From assembly GCA_027451165.1 (NCBI GenBank), contig DAIDJX010000116.1, forward strand, positions 1 through 9,743: 9,743 bases of DNA. Reading direction: 5' to 3'. This document shows positions 1 to 7,150 of this stretch, piece by piece. Position numbers and translations under genes: made by a program. Position 1 is the first letter of the stretch. Each line of letters begins with the position of its first letter. The notes below the pieces were generated by a model. That model did no database searches. It was given only the letters and a program-made list of their open reading frames with translations, and was not told the origin of the DNA. This stretch comes from Prolixibacteraceae bacterium (GTDB lineage Bacteria; Bacteroidota; Bacteroidia; Bacteroidales; Prolixibacteraceae).

Positions 1-17
1 AAAATAATGGCATAATG

Positions 18-2501
18 TTATTTCCCCCTGAACATCTGCTCAGCAGCCAGCGCCAGAAACATGAAATTGGTGGCGCCTCCGCCCATTACATATTCCTGTT
101 GCTGCCACAAGAAAGGCCAATCGAGTAGTTCCGGAAAATCAGGACGGATTAGCGCCGTTCCGGATACCACCCCTCCGGGAATGTACGACCAGTCGGCCCG
201 GTTAATCCCATAAGCCACCGTAGCCGAACGGGATCCCACCCCTGAGGCAAAAGATGACGTGTTTACACCCGGATGTACCCCCAGCACAAAATTCAGCGCA
301 TTAAGAAAATAATCAGCCGGAAAGATATCGGGCCAAATGCTGTGGAGGTAATAATGACGAACCCCAAAGCTTTGTATGTCCCAGCCTGCTCCCCATATAT
401 GTGGGCGGTAGGGAACCCCGAAGGGAGTCTCCTCCGCCTGTTTCTTCACCTCTCCTGCATACCTGAGTGCAGCTTCTTTTATTGCCGTAGTAAATGCCGG
501 TTGGTTTACCTCCTTCACCACCTGCCCGGCAATCCAGCCCATGTTGCGAAACTCCCGCACAATCTGCTGTTCATTCCCCAAAATAAAATCCCTGTACTCC
601 TTCTTCCCGGTGGTTTTCAGCAATTCTGCAGCAGCCTGGATTTTAGAGGAAAGTTGTCGTTCATTCAACTTCCTGTCCAGGTGGAAAATAAGCTCAGCCA
701 CCTCCAGTGACCGGAGACTCAGTGTATCGTTGAAGCCCTTCAGCGCCCGGGAAGCAGCAGCCAGGTGGGCCGCAACAGCTAGTTCACGCCCCGGATTGTC
801 TTCGGTAAACACCCAGCGGTCATCCGTCAGCGAAGAATGGGTCGCCGTTTTTTCTCCGAAAGGAAGAACTGGATCATAAAACAGTCCATCCGACAGATTG
901 ACGCCATCGCCCAACAGGACATACTGGCGAATAGTCGGGTCAATGATACCCCTGTAAAGCCTGCCGAGGTTCTGGTAACCACCGACTACCGACAATACAC
1001 CGTGTTCAATCTGTTGCAGGATATCCGGTAAGCCGTCGGGCTGATGAATTTCCACCAAATGGTTGTGCTGATCGACCATGGTTTCATCATAGTCAGGTCT
1101 GAAGGCTTCCCAGGTGTTGGTCAGAATGTAAACCTCCCCGCTCTGCGACTCAACCCGCAGGTCATAATCGCCGGCATCGTGCCAGCCTCCGGTATTCAGC
1201 CCGGGGACAACTTCACCGGATTTGAAACGGGTAAAGGTGGTATCTCCCTGAAGATACCCGTCAAAATGGTTGTGGCTTAGCGGTGCCATACGGGCATCAT
1301 CCATGTGGCACAAGCCGTGCCAGACACGGTATTTTTCATTGATGCGCATGTGGCACATTTGTACCGGGAGAAAATATTCGAGGGTGGGCTGCCAGACATG
1401 CCTTCCATAAACCGTCGCATCAATCCGGAAAGGCTGCGACAGGAAACGGCCAAATTTTACCTGATATATACCTGGTTTTCTTACACTTGTAAAATTAAAA
1501 GGAAGGTAATTGTAGCGCAGAAAGGGACCCCACTCCTTAACCTTTTCCGACAAGACCACCTGAACCGGCCCGGATTCCGAAATGCGGATCAGTTCAACCG
1601 GGAACCGCTGGGGGTCATTCTTATCCAGCTCAATCAGGGCGGTTTTGGACTGATCGGGATGATAACCCACCTGCGATACATGCACGACAGGATCAGCAAT
1701 CCACCCCTCGACCACATGGGGGGTGATCACCCATTCCACCGCATTTTTTGTTTCCTCCGGAGCAAGCACAGTCCTGAGGACAAACCAACCGTTGTTGTGG
1801 GTGTATCGACCATCGATCAGCTGAATATCCCCTTTTCTCGATTCTATGGCAAGACTCAGTTTATTATCTTCAGGAGCGGCAACAAAGCGCTTCCCGGTGG
1901 CCATAGGCTGTGCAGCCACCAACTCTCCCTTTGCATCGGTCATTCCGGGCCCATTGGGCTGACGGGGGAATATCCCGTTCTGACCGTCCAGATACCAGCT
2001 TTTTCCGAACAGGGCGCCCGGGTAAAGCTCCATGATAAAACCCACTTTCCCCAGAAACTCCTTTGGTACCGGGCGGTCCAGATCCACCGACACCACAATC
2101 GAATTCCCCGCAGCACGGGTTTTCACACTGTAATTAAAATGCAGATCGGGATAAAAAACCGGATTGAATCCCTTTCCGTTTATGGAGGAATCAGGATAGG
2201 TCAGCCAGGCAGTAATCAGCTGATCATCCTTGCTTACCGTCCGTTTCTTTTGCTTCGGGATTGGCTGCCATTGTCCGGGCGTTTCATCCAGACGGATATC
2301 CCCGTTGGTGGCGATGCGGATGCCGTGCATGATCACCGCCACCCCGCCCTGATGGCCTTCCGGGTAAATATCCTGAAACGCCATGACATTAACGCCCCCG
2401 TTTTCAAAGTATTCCTGATCATTAAGCCTGAACCCTTTCTGCTGGGCAACAGACAGGAAAGCCAGTAAGTTCAGAAGCAGTATCGTTAAAAACTTTCTCA
2501 T
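18..2501 (-). CDS. Secreted glycoside hydrolase family 9 (cellulase-type) enzyme, 827 aa
   Basis: Probably cleaves beta-1,4-glucan chains or cellodextrins outside the cytoplasm. A signal peptide is visible: Arg-Lys at residues 2-3, a hydrophobic stretch to about 18, and likely cleavage after Ala19 (SVA-QQ). This also supports the start codon. Residues ~21-270 form an extra N-terminal region that I cannot assign. An Ig-like CelD_N-type domain starts near residue 273 (VHVSQVGY). The (alpha/alpha)6 GH9 catalytic domain runs from about 370 to the end. It has the GGWHDAGDYD signature with the paired aspartates D442 and D445, and the C-terminal segment NALNFVLGVHPG followed by QQQEYVMGGG, where E803 fits the general acid position. 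There is no dockerin, carbohydrate-binding module or type IX secretion tail that I can recognise; the protein ends ...EQMFRGK. No SusC/SusD pair is in view. Exact substrate (endoglucanase, cellodextrinase or another beta-glycan) cannot be read from the sequence. Confidence 0.9.
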   Translation of the reverse strand: MRKFLTILLLNLLAFLSVAQQKGFRLNDQEYFENGGVNVMAFQDIYPEGHQGGVAVIMHGIRIATNGDIRLDETPGQWQPIPKQKKRTVSKDDQLITAWLTYPDSSINGKGFNPVFYPDLHFNYSVKTRAAGNSIVVSVDLDRPVPKEFLGKVGFIMELYPGALFGKSWYLDGQNGIFPRQPNGPGMTDAKGELVAAQPMATGKRFVAAPEDNKLSLAIESRKGDIQLIDGRYTHNNGWFVLRTVLAPEETKNAVEWVITPHVVEGWIADPVVHVSQVGYHPDQSKTALIELDKNDPQRFPVELIRISESGPVQVVLSEKVKEWGPFLRYNYLPFNFTSVRKPGIYQVKFGRFLSQPFRIDATVYGRHVWQPTLEYFLPVQMCHMRINEKYRVWHGLCHMDDARMAPLSHNHFDGYLQGDTTFTRFKSGEVVPGLNTGGWHDAGDYDLRVESQSGEVYILTNTWEAFRPDYDETMVDQHNHLVEIHQPDGLPDILQQIEHGVLSVVGGYQNLGRLYRGIIDPTIRQYVLLGDGVNLSDGLFYDPVLPFGEKTATHSSLTDDRWVFTEDNPGRELAVAAHLAAASRALKGFNDTLSLRSLEVAELIFHLDRKLNERQLSSKIQAAAELLKTTGKKEYRDFILGNEQQIVREFRNMGWIAGQVVKEVNQPAFTTAIKEAALRYAGEVKKQAEETPFGVPYRPHIWGAGWDIQSFGVRHYYLHSIWPDIFPADYFLNALNFVLGVHPGVNTSSFASGVGSRSATVAYGINRADWSYIPGGVVSGTALIRPDFPELLDWPFLWQQQEYVMGGGATNFMFLALAAEQMFRGK

Positions 2502-2532
2502 TTTTGATTAATTATTATTTATTCCTTGTTAT

Positions 2533-2552
2533 CCCCAGACTTAAGGCTGGGG
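2533..2552. repeat. Near-perfect 20-bp palindrome between the DUF1801 and GH9 genes
   Basis: Arms CCCCAG (2533-2538) and CTGGGG (2547-2552) flank an inner palindrome CTTAAG (2540-2545); only the A2539/G2546 pair fails to match. It sits 6 bp after the DUF1801 stop and 31 bp before the GH9 start. As RNA on the minus strand it would form a GC-rich hairpin, but the following bases are mixed A/T with no U-run, so it is not a textbook intrinsic terminator. It could be a terminator-like or attenuating hairpin, or a REP-like palindromic unit dispersed in the genome. Confidence 0.6.
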
Positions 2553-2557
2553 TTGGC

Positions 2558-2926
2558 TCACTTTGTTTTCCTGCTCAGGTTCTCTTCCACCCGGAAGCTG
2601 ACCATCCTGTGAATCAGTTCCAAAGGCAATGGCTTATCCTGAGGGAACTGAACAGCGCCCTTACTCCACTTGTATGATCCAAATTCTGATTTAAAAGCTT
2701 CAATTCCCGAAGGAGTCGGGTAGAAGCCGATGTGATTTTTTCCTGCTGCAAAATAAACCAGGGGGCCCTTTAATTTATAAGCCGGCATCTGGTAAGCAAT
2801 ACATTCTTCAGCCTCCGGCGCAGCCCTGCGGATGGTTTCCCTGATCTGCATCAGCAACTCCGCAATCCTGCCGTCAAAACCGGCAATGTATTCATCCACA
2901 TTCCTGAAACCTTCCATATCCTTCAT
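2558..2926 (-). CDS. DUF1801 (YdhG-like) small protein, 122 aa
   Basis: A complete small cytoplasmic protein of the DUF1801/YdhG-like family, often labelled 'iron chaperone' by similarity to the frataxin-like fold; its true biochemical role is not established. Family features seen are an N-terminal helical part (VDEYIAGFDGRIAELLMQIR, residues ~10-29), then EECIAYQMPAYKLKGPLVYF followed by KNHIGFYPTPSGIEAF, and a C-terminal helix with LIHRMVSFRVEEN. Length is normal for the family. Translation could begin at Met1 or Met4 (MKDMEGF); neither has a strong Shine-Dalgarno sequence. It lies 57 bp upstream of the GH9 gene on the same strand but is separated from it by a hairpin, so co-transcription is uncertain and no functional link is implied. 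Confidence 0.8.
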   Translation of the reverse strand: MKDMEGFRNVDEYIAGFDGRIAELLMQIRETIRRAAPEAEECIAYQMPAYKLKGPLVYFAAGKNHIGFYPTPSGIEAFKSEFGSYKWSKGAVQFPQDKPLPLELIHRMVSFRVEENLSRKTK

Positions 2927-2992
2927 TTTATTCTGTTTAACCCTGTGCCTCAGTGAAATTTATTCATTAAAGCGAAATGTTTCTGTAGCCTA

Positions 2993-3055
2993 TAAATCCG
3001 AAATCGTAAATCCGAAATCGTAAATCCGAAATCGTAAATCCGAAATCCGAAATCC
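2993..3055. repeat. Tandem array of nine 7-bp units, (T/G)AAATC(C/G)
   Basis: Nine consecutive heptamers with no spacer. The first eight alternate as a 14-bp higher-order unit, TAAATCC+GAAATCG, repeated three times exactly. The fourth copy ends in C instead of G, followed by one more GAAATCC. The array begins about 67 bp upstream of the DUF1801 start and ends 2 bp before the stop codon of the lipoprotein gene (TGA, complement of 3058-3060). It does not code for anything on either strand that I can support. Copy number is likely to vary by slippage. Confidence 0.9.
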
Positions 3056-3057
3056 AT

Positions 3058-3495
3058 TCAGTCCCATACATACTTCCAGCTGCCGTCCGCCTGCCTCTTC
3101 CATACGGTATGAAAAACGCCTCTGGACATCAGGGTGTCACCCGGCGCTTTGACCACTTTCCAGGTATAGTTTCCAAACGTATACCCCAGCGTTCCATCGT
3201 CCGAAACAGCAACATAGTCGGGCATCCATTGTACGGTGGCCTGTTTCAGGTTACGCGTCAGATAGTAATTCAGGATGGCTTCCCTTCCGTATATGAGGCT
3301 GTCGTTTCCCCTGTTAATGACGGCGGCGCTGTCGGCAAAAGCATAAAAAGCTTCAGCAATCGATTTTTCCCGCGTCATCTTTTCAAAGGATCTTTCAGTC
3401 TGAAAGATTTCCTTCCTGAATGTTTCCACATCAGCTACACGATGACAACCTGCCAGAAAAGCTGAAATCAACAGGGCAATAGATATTTCTTTCAT
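3058..3495 (-). CDS. Small lipoprotein with a SnoaL-like/DUF4440 (NTF2-like) domain, 145 aa
   Basis: An exported lipoprotein: a short hydrophobic signal (residues 4-15) ends in the lipobox LAGC with Cys17 as the lipidation site, which also fixes the start codon. The rest (about 22-145) resembles DUF4440 proteins of the SnoaL/NTF2-like cone fold. Supporting motifs are an N-terminal helix with FQTERSFEKM, the segment GREAILNYY (about 70-78), and the typical final strands YTFGNYTW and GVFHTVWKRQADGSWKYVWD. NTF2-like folds often bind small ligands or act as enzymes on them, but no catalytic residue set is recognisable, so no specific function is assigned. It is transcribed divergently from the hdr-flx operon, and a role in that system is not suggested by the sequence. 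Confidence 0.8.
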   Translation of the reverse strand: MKEISIALLISAFLAGCHRVADVETFRKEIFQTERSFEKMTREKSIAEAFYAFADSAAVINRGNDSLIYGREAILNYYLTRNLKQATVQWMPDYVAVSDDGTLGYTFGNYTWKVVKAPGDTLMSRGVFHTVWKRQADGSWKYVWD

Positions 3496-3554
3496 GGGTT
3501 GGACTTAAACTGTGTGCAAATTAAGAAATCGATTCGACAATTCCATCACCGGAT

Positions 3555-3568
3555 ATGTTTTTAAACAT
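3555..3568. promoter_or_regulatory. Perfect 6+2+6 inverted repeat in the divergent intergenic region
   Basis: ATGTTT (3555-3560), TT spacer, AAACAT (3563-3568). It lies 60 bp upstream of the lipoprotein start and 112 bp upstream of hdrC, in the only sizeable gap of the window. A dimeric repressor or activator site is possible, but the region is AT-rich and a short AT palindrome can occur by chance. It does not match the FNR/CRP pattern TTGAT-N4-ATCAA. Confidence 0.3.
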
Positions 3569-3636
3569 GACATTTTTCATCACATTTTAGTCTGTAAAAC
3601 ATTTTTTATTCTTTTCTTTTCTGAGAATTTATATCC

Positions 3637-3643
3637 TATTTTG
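3637..3643 (+). promoter_or_regulatory. Possible Bacteroidota-type -7 element for the hdr-flx operon
   Basis: TATTTTG resembles the Bacteroidota -7 consensus TAnnTTTG but is one base short. It is 36 bp upstream of the hdrC start, a sensible leader length. No clean TTTG -33 element precedes it: the stretch at about 3611-3622 is TTTC-rich. This is a weak call based on position and partial motif only. The whole gap (3496-3679) is AT-rich and contains no gene that I can support. Confidence 0.3.
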
Positions 3644-3679
3644 TAAGACATTCAACATAATTTCAATAAGATCAATTCT

Positions 3680-4252
3680 ATGTCACACCATGAACCGCTT
3701 ATCCGGGACTCTCTGTCGGGCAAGGTGCTGATGAACACAGAGGTAAAAGCAGAGCGCTGTTACCAATGTGGAAAATGTTCAGCAGGATGCCCTGTGGTCG
3801 ACCAGATGGACATTCCCCCCAGTCAGCTGCTCCGGTTGTTACAGACCGAAATTCCTTCCAATGATGAAAAAATATTGCGTTCGCACACCATCTGGCTGTG
3901 TCTGAATTGCGAGATGTGCATTGGAAGGTGCCCGATGGAAGTGGATATCCCACCCATGATGGATTTTCTCCGCAGTGAGTCTATCCGCAGGAAAATGGTT
4001 AATCCCAAAGCCGGGAACATCATCGCTTTCCACCGTTCCTTCCTCGAATCTATCCGGTATACCGGCAGGCTCTTTGAACTTGGCCTTGTTCTGTCGTACA
4101 AGAGCAAAACCTTCCACCTGTTCCAGGATGCCGGTCTTGCTCCGGAAATGATCGCCAAAGGAAAGCTGGGATTCATTCCGGAACGCATCAAAAAAGTGGC
4201 TGATATGAAACGTATATTTTCCCGGACCCTGAAAAAAGGAGTGCAATCATGA
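3680..4252 (+). CDS. hdrC: HdrC: heterodisulfide reductase-like iron-sulfur subunit, 190 aa
   Basis: Electron-wire subunit linking the flavin subunit HdrA to the catalytic subunit HdrB. It has two [4Fe-4S] ferredoxin motifs: C27-X2-C30-X2-C33-X3-C37-P (CYQCGKCSAGCP) and C73-X2-C76-X2-C79-X3-C83-P (CLNCEMCIGRCP). The remaining C-terminal part (about 100-190) is helical and soluble, as in HdrC and unlike the membrane-bound HdrE/DsrM type. Length is typical of HdrC. It is the first gene of the operon, following a 184-bp divergent intergenic region. The AT-rich leader has no clear Shine-Dalgarno sequence, as is common in Bacteroidota. Its stop codon overlaps the hdrB start in ATGA, implying translational coupling. 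Confidence 0.93.
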   Translation: MSHHEPLIRDSLSGKVLMNTEVKAERCYQCGKCSAGCPVVDQMDIPPSQLLRLLQTEIPSNDEKILRSHTIWLCLNCEMCIGRCPMEVDIPPMMDFLRSESIRRKMVNPKAGNIIAFHRSFLESIRYTGRLFELGLVLSYKSKTFHLFQDAGLAPEMIAKGKLGFIPERIKKVADMKRIFSRTLKKGVQS

Positions 4253-5115
4253 AAATAGGATTTTATCCCGGTTGTTCCGTTGACGGAGGTTCCCGTGAAT
4301 ATAAGGAATCGTGCCGCGCACTGGCCAAAGCTTATGGCATTGAGCTTGAATCGGTGCCCGACTGGAATTGTTGCGGGGCTTCGGCTGCCCACAACCTGAA
4401 CAGGGAACTGGCGCTGGCTTTACCTGCCAGGATACTTTCGCTGGCTGAAAAAGCGGGGATGACCGACTTACTGGTTCCCTGTGCAGCCTGCTATAACCGG
4501 TTGATGCTCACCCAGCATGAACTGATGAAAGATGAAACGCTGCGGAAAAACATCTCGGAAGTGACGGGTCTTGAATTTAAGGGTACCTGTTCTATTCTGA
4601 ATGTGGTGCATTGGATTCAGAAATGGATTCTCCCTGAACTTCCGGAGAAGATCAAAAAGCCTTTTGATTACAAGGTGGCCTGCTACTACGGATGTCTGCT
4701 GGTCAGGCCCCATAAAGTGCTGAAATTTGACCGTCCGGAGGATCCGCAAAGCCTGGATGAAGTGATGAAGCTTATCGGGGCAACTCCGGTCGATTGGGCT
4801 TTTAAAACCGAATGCTGCGGTGCAGGATTGTCGGTCTCGAAAACCGATGTAGTGGCTGATCTTTCAGGGAAAATAGTACGGGATGCCGTTTACCGTCAGG
4901 CCGATGCCCTGATCGTAGCCTGTCCGATGTGTCATTCCAACCTCGACATGCGACGCAGGGAGATCAACGGCTATCTGAAACAGAACGTCAGCCTGCCGGT
5001 CATCTATGTCACGCAGGCCATTGGATTGGCCCTGGGAATAGACAGAAAAGAACTGGGACTTCACCGTCATTTTGTGCCGGTGAACCTTCCGGAAAAAGCA
5101 GAAGCAACCAAATGA
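4249..5115 (+). CDS. hdrB: HdrB: disulfide-reducing subunit with two CCG domains, 288 aa
   Basis: Catalytic subunit of the Hdr module; in the family it binds two unusual non-cubane [4Fe-4S] clusters that split a disulfide. Both CCG motifs are complete: C9-X31-C41-C42-X35-C78-X2-C81, and C149-X39-C189-C190-X34-C225-X2-C228. The protein starts directly with KIGFYPGCS, as expected for HdrB, and has normal length with no membrane segment. The start codon overlaps the hdrC stop by 4 bp. Intact motifs imply real disulfide reduction rather than a degenerate scaffold. In methanogens the substrate is CoM-S-S-CoB, and in sulfate reducers DsrC is the proposed partner. The substrate here cannot be told from the sequence. 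Confidence 0.94.
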   Translation: MKIGFYPGCSVDGGSREYKESCRALAKAYGIELESVPDWNCCGASAAHNLNRELALALPARILSLAEKAGMTDLLVPCAACYNRLMLTQHELMKDETLRKNISEVTGLEFKGTCSILNVVHWIQKWILPELPEKIKKPFDYKVACYYGCLLVRPHKVLKFDRPEDPQSLDEVMKLIGATPVDWAFKTECCGAGLSVSKTDVVADLSGKIVRDAVYRQADALIVACPMCHSNLDMRRREINGYLKQNVSLPVIYVTQAIGLALGIDRKELGLHRHFVPVNLPEKAEATK

Positions 5116-5121
5116 GGGAGG
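5116..5121 (+). promoter_or_regulatory. Strong Shine-Dalgarno sequence for hdrA
   Basis: GGGAGG begins immediately after the hdrB TGA and lies 7 bp before the hdrA ATG at 5129. It supports that start and stands out because most genes in this window lack a recognisable Shine-Dalgarno sequence. Confidence 0.75.
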
Positions 5122-5128
5122 AAGCAGT

Positions 5129-7138
5129 ATGGCAAGAATAGGAGTATTTGTCTGTCATTGTGGTGAAAACATCAGCGCCACGGTCGATTGCGACCGGGTG
5201 GCGGAAAATGCCTCCGGGTTACCGGGCGTGGTGCACAGTGTAGACTATAAATATATGTGTTCCGATCCGGGACAGACCCTGATCAAAGAGGCAATAAAAG
5301 AACATAAGCTCACCGGGGTGGTAGTGGCGGCCTGCTCCCCGCGCATGCATGAACCGACTTTCCGGAAGGCTTGCGCTGAAGCGGGGTTGAACCCTTTCCT
5401 TTGTGAAATGGCCAATGTCAGGGAACACTGTTCATGGGTACATGAAAAAACGGAATCAACCACACAGAAAGCGAAGGATGTGGTGAGGCTGCTGGTGGAA
5501 AAAGTCAAGCGGAATGAAGCGCTGCAACCCATTAAAGTTCCGGTGACCAAAAAGGCGGTGGTCATTGGTGGTGGTGTGGCCGGAATTCAGGCTTCCCTCG
5601 ACATTGCCAACGGTGGGCACCAGGTACTTTTGGTAGAACGGGAGCCTTCCATCGGAGGGCACATGTCGCAGTTGTCGGAGACTTTCCCGACCCTCGACTG
5701 TTCGCAATGCATCCTGACGCCCCGCATGGTGGAGGTAGCCCAACATCCCAACATCACCCTCTGGTCGTATTCCGAAGTGATCGGACTGGATGGATTTATC
5801 GGGAATTTCACGGTCAAAATCCGGAAAAAAGCCAAAAGCATTGACGAACACCTGTGCACCGGCTGCGGCCTTTGCACCCAGAAATGCCCGGTCAGGAAAA
5901 TTCCCAGCGAATTTGAACAGGGCCTCGGAACACGTCCTGCCATTTATACGCCCTTCCCGCAGGCAGTTCCCAACAAACCGGTGATCGACAAGCTCAATTG
6001 TACATACTACCTGAAAGGCAGATGCAAATTGTGTGAAAGGGTTTGTCCCACCCAGGCCATCCGCTTTGACCAACCCGATGAAATTGTCGAAGTACAAGCC
6101 GGAGCCATCGTACTGGCTACAGGGTATGACATCAAAAGAACCGATTTCTTCCCGGAATATGGATACGGAAAATATAAGGATGTCATTGACGGACTGCAAT
6201 TTGAACGGTTGGCTTCCGCTTCGGGACCTACTGGGGGGATGATCCGCAGGCCTTCCGACGGACAAATTCCAAAGAACATTGTATTTGTTGCCTGTGCCGG
6301 TTCGCGTGATCCGGCCAAGGGCATCGAATATTGCTCCAAGATATGCTGCATGTATACGGCAAAACATGCTATGTTGTACAAACACAAGGTCCACGATGGA
6401 ACGCCCTACGTCTTTTACATGGACATCCGGGCGGCGGGCAAGGATTACGATGAATTCACCCGGCGCGCCATAGAGGTCGACCGCACCAAATACATCCGGG
6501 GCCGTGTGTCCCGAATTTATGAGAAAGAAGGCAAGCTGGTGGTGGTTGGCGCAGATACCCTGCTTGGCGGCCAGAAAGTGGAAATCGAAGCCGATATGGT
6601 CGTGCTGGCCACAGCCAGTGTGGCCAATCCGGGATCGGAAGAACTGGCGCAGATCGTTCACGTTTCCTACGACCGCTACAAGTTTTTTGCCGAGGCACAT
6701 CCCAAGCTCAAACCAGTGGAAACCAATACAGCCGGAATTTTCCTTGCCGGAGCCTGCCAGGCGCCGAAGGATATTCCTGAATCGGTGTCTGCCGCTTCCG
6801 GAGCCGCTGCCAAAGTACTGGGCCTTTTTGCCAACGATGAGCTGACCCGCGAACCGCTGGTGGCCGTGGTGAACAGGATGGCCCCTCCCCTGTTTTCCAC
6901 CTGCATCGGCTGCTTCCTTTGCCAGCCGGTATGCCCCTACAATGCCATCGAACGCGAAGAGTTCAAAACCCGGGATGGAAAACTGCTGAAGGCTGTTGCC
7001 CGCATCAACCCGGGACTTTGCCAGGGTTGCGGTACCTGCGTAGCCCTTTGCCGCTCCAAATCGATCGATTTGTATGGGTATTCCAACAAACAAATTTATA
7101 CTGAAGTTTCCGCGCTACTGGATGAAGCGCTGGTATAA
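5129..7138 (+). CDS. hdrA: HdrA: FAD-containing electron-bifurcating subunit, 669 aa
   Basis: Central flavoprotein of the complex. In characterised HdrA the FAD splits electron pairs between a high-potential disulfide (through HdrC/HdrB) and low-potential ferredoxin. Visible parts in order are: an N-terminal domain with the VCHCG motif (C9, C11); a FAD-binding Rossmann motif GGGVAGIQASLD (about 146-157) followed by SIGGHMSQLSETFPTLDC; the conserved C191/C194 pair (DCSQC); ferredoxin motif C243, C246, C249, C253; a second, atypical motif C291, C299, C302, C306; the HdrA-specific non-ferredoxin pattern C389-X12-C402-X3-C406-C407; and a C-terminal ferredoxin domain with C592/595/598/602 and C631/634/637/641. 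This matches full-length HdrA with no truncation and no MvhD fusion. A GGGAGG site precedes the ATG, 13 bp separate it from hdrB, and 12 bp from the next gene. Confidence 0.95.
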   Translation: MARIGVFVCHCGENISATVDCDRVAENASGLPGVVHSVDYKYMCSDPGQTLIKEAIKEHKLTGVVVAACSPRMHEPTFRKACAEAGLNPFLCEMANVREHCSWVHEKTESTTQKAKDVVRLLVEKVKRNEALQPIKVPVTKKAVVIGGGVAGIQASLDIANGGHQVLLVEREPSIGGHMSQLSETFPTLDCSQCILTPRMVEVAQHPNITLWSYSEVIGLDGFIGNFTVKIRKKAKSIDEHLCTGCGLCTQKCPVRKIPSEFEQGLGTRPAIYTPFPQAVPNKPVIDKLNCTYYLKGRCKLCERVCPTQAIRFDQPDEIVEVQAGAIVLATGYDIKRTDFFPEYGYGKYKDVIDGLQFERLASASGPTGGMIRRPSDGQIPKNIVFVACAGSRDPAKGIEYCSKICCMYTAKHAMLYKHKVHDGTPYVFYMDIRAAGKDYDEFTRRAIEVDRTKYIRGRVSRIYEKEGKLVVVGADTLLGGQKVEIEADMVVLATASVANPGSEELAQIVHVSYDRYKFFAEAHPKLKPVETNTAGIFLAGACQAPKDIPESVSAASGAAAKVLGLFANDELTREPLVAVVNRMAPPLFSTCIGCFLCQPVCPYNAIEREEFKTRDGKLLKAVARINPGLCQGCGTCVALCRSKSIDLYGYSNKQIYTEVSALLDEALV

Positions 7139-7150
7139 AAAATACGTATC

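Noticed and set aside
1305..2468. 387-codon open frame on the plus strand opposite the GH9 gene
   Set aside because: It is fully antisense to a well-supported GH9 gene. Its protein is rich in His, Arg, Pro and Ile with no recognisable domain, as expected for a shadow frame.
2533..2552. Intrinsic terminator for the DUF1801 gene
   Set aside because: The hairpin is good but no T-run follows on either strand, so I list it as a palindrome of unknown role.
2832..3023. 63-codon plus-strand open frame running into the heptamer array
   Set aside because: It overlaps the DUF1801 gene antisense and its end is made of repeat units. There is no ribosome binding site and no similarity that I recognise.
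2993..3055. Possible CRISPR array
   Set aside because: The units are 7 bp, contiguous and without spacers. This is a simple tandem repeat.
3517..3524. TTAATTTG on the minus strand as a -7 promoter element for the lipoprotein gene
   Set aside because: It differs from TAnnTTTG at one position, and no TTTG -33 element lies at the right distance. It was not strong enough to list.
5456..7093. 545-codon open frame on the minus strand opposite hdrA
   Set aside because: Although long, it lies wholly inside hdrA, which has every expected motif. The antisense product shows no domain and has the composition of a mirrored GC-rich gene.
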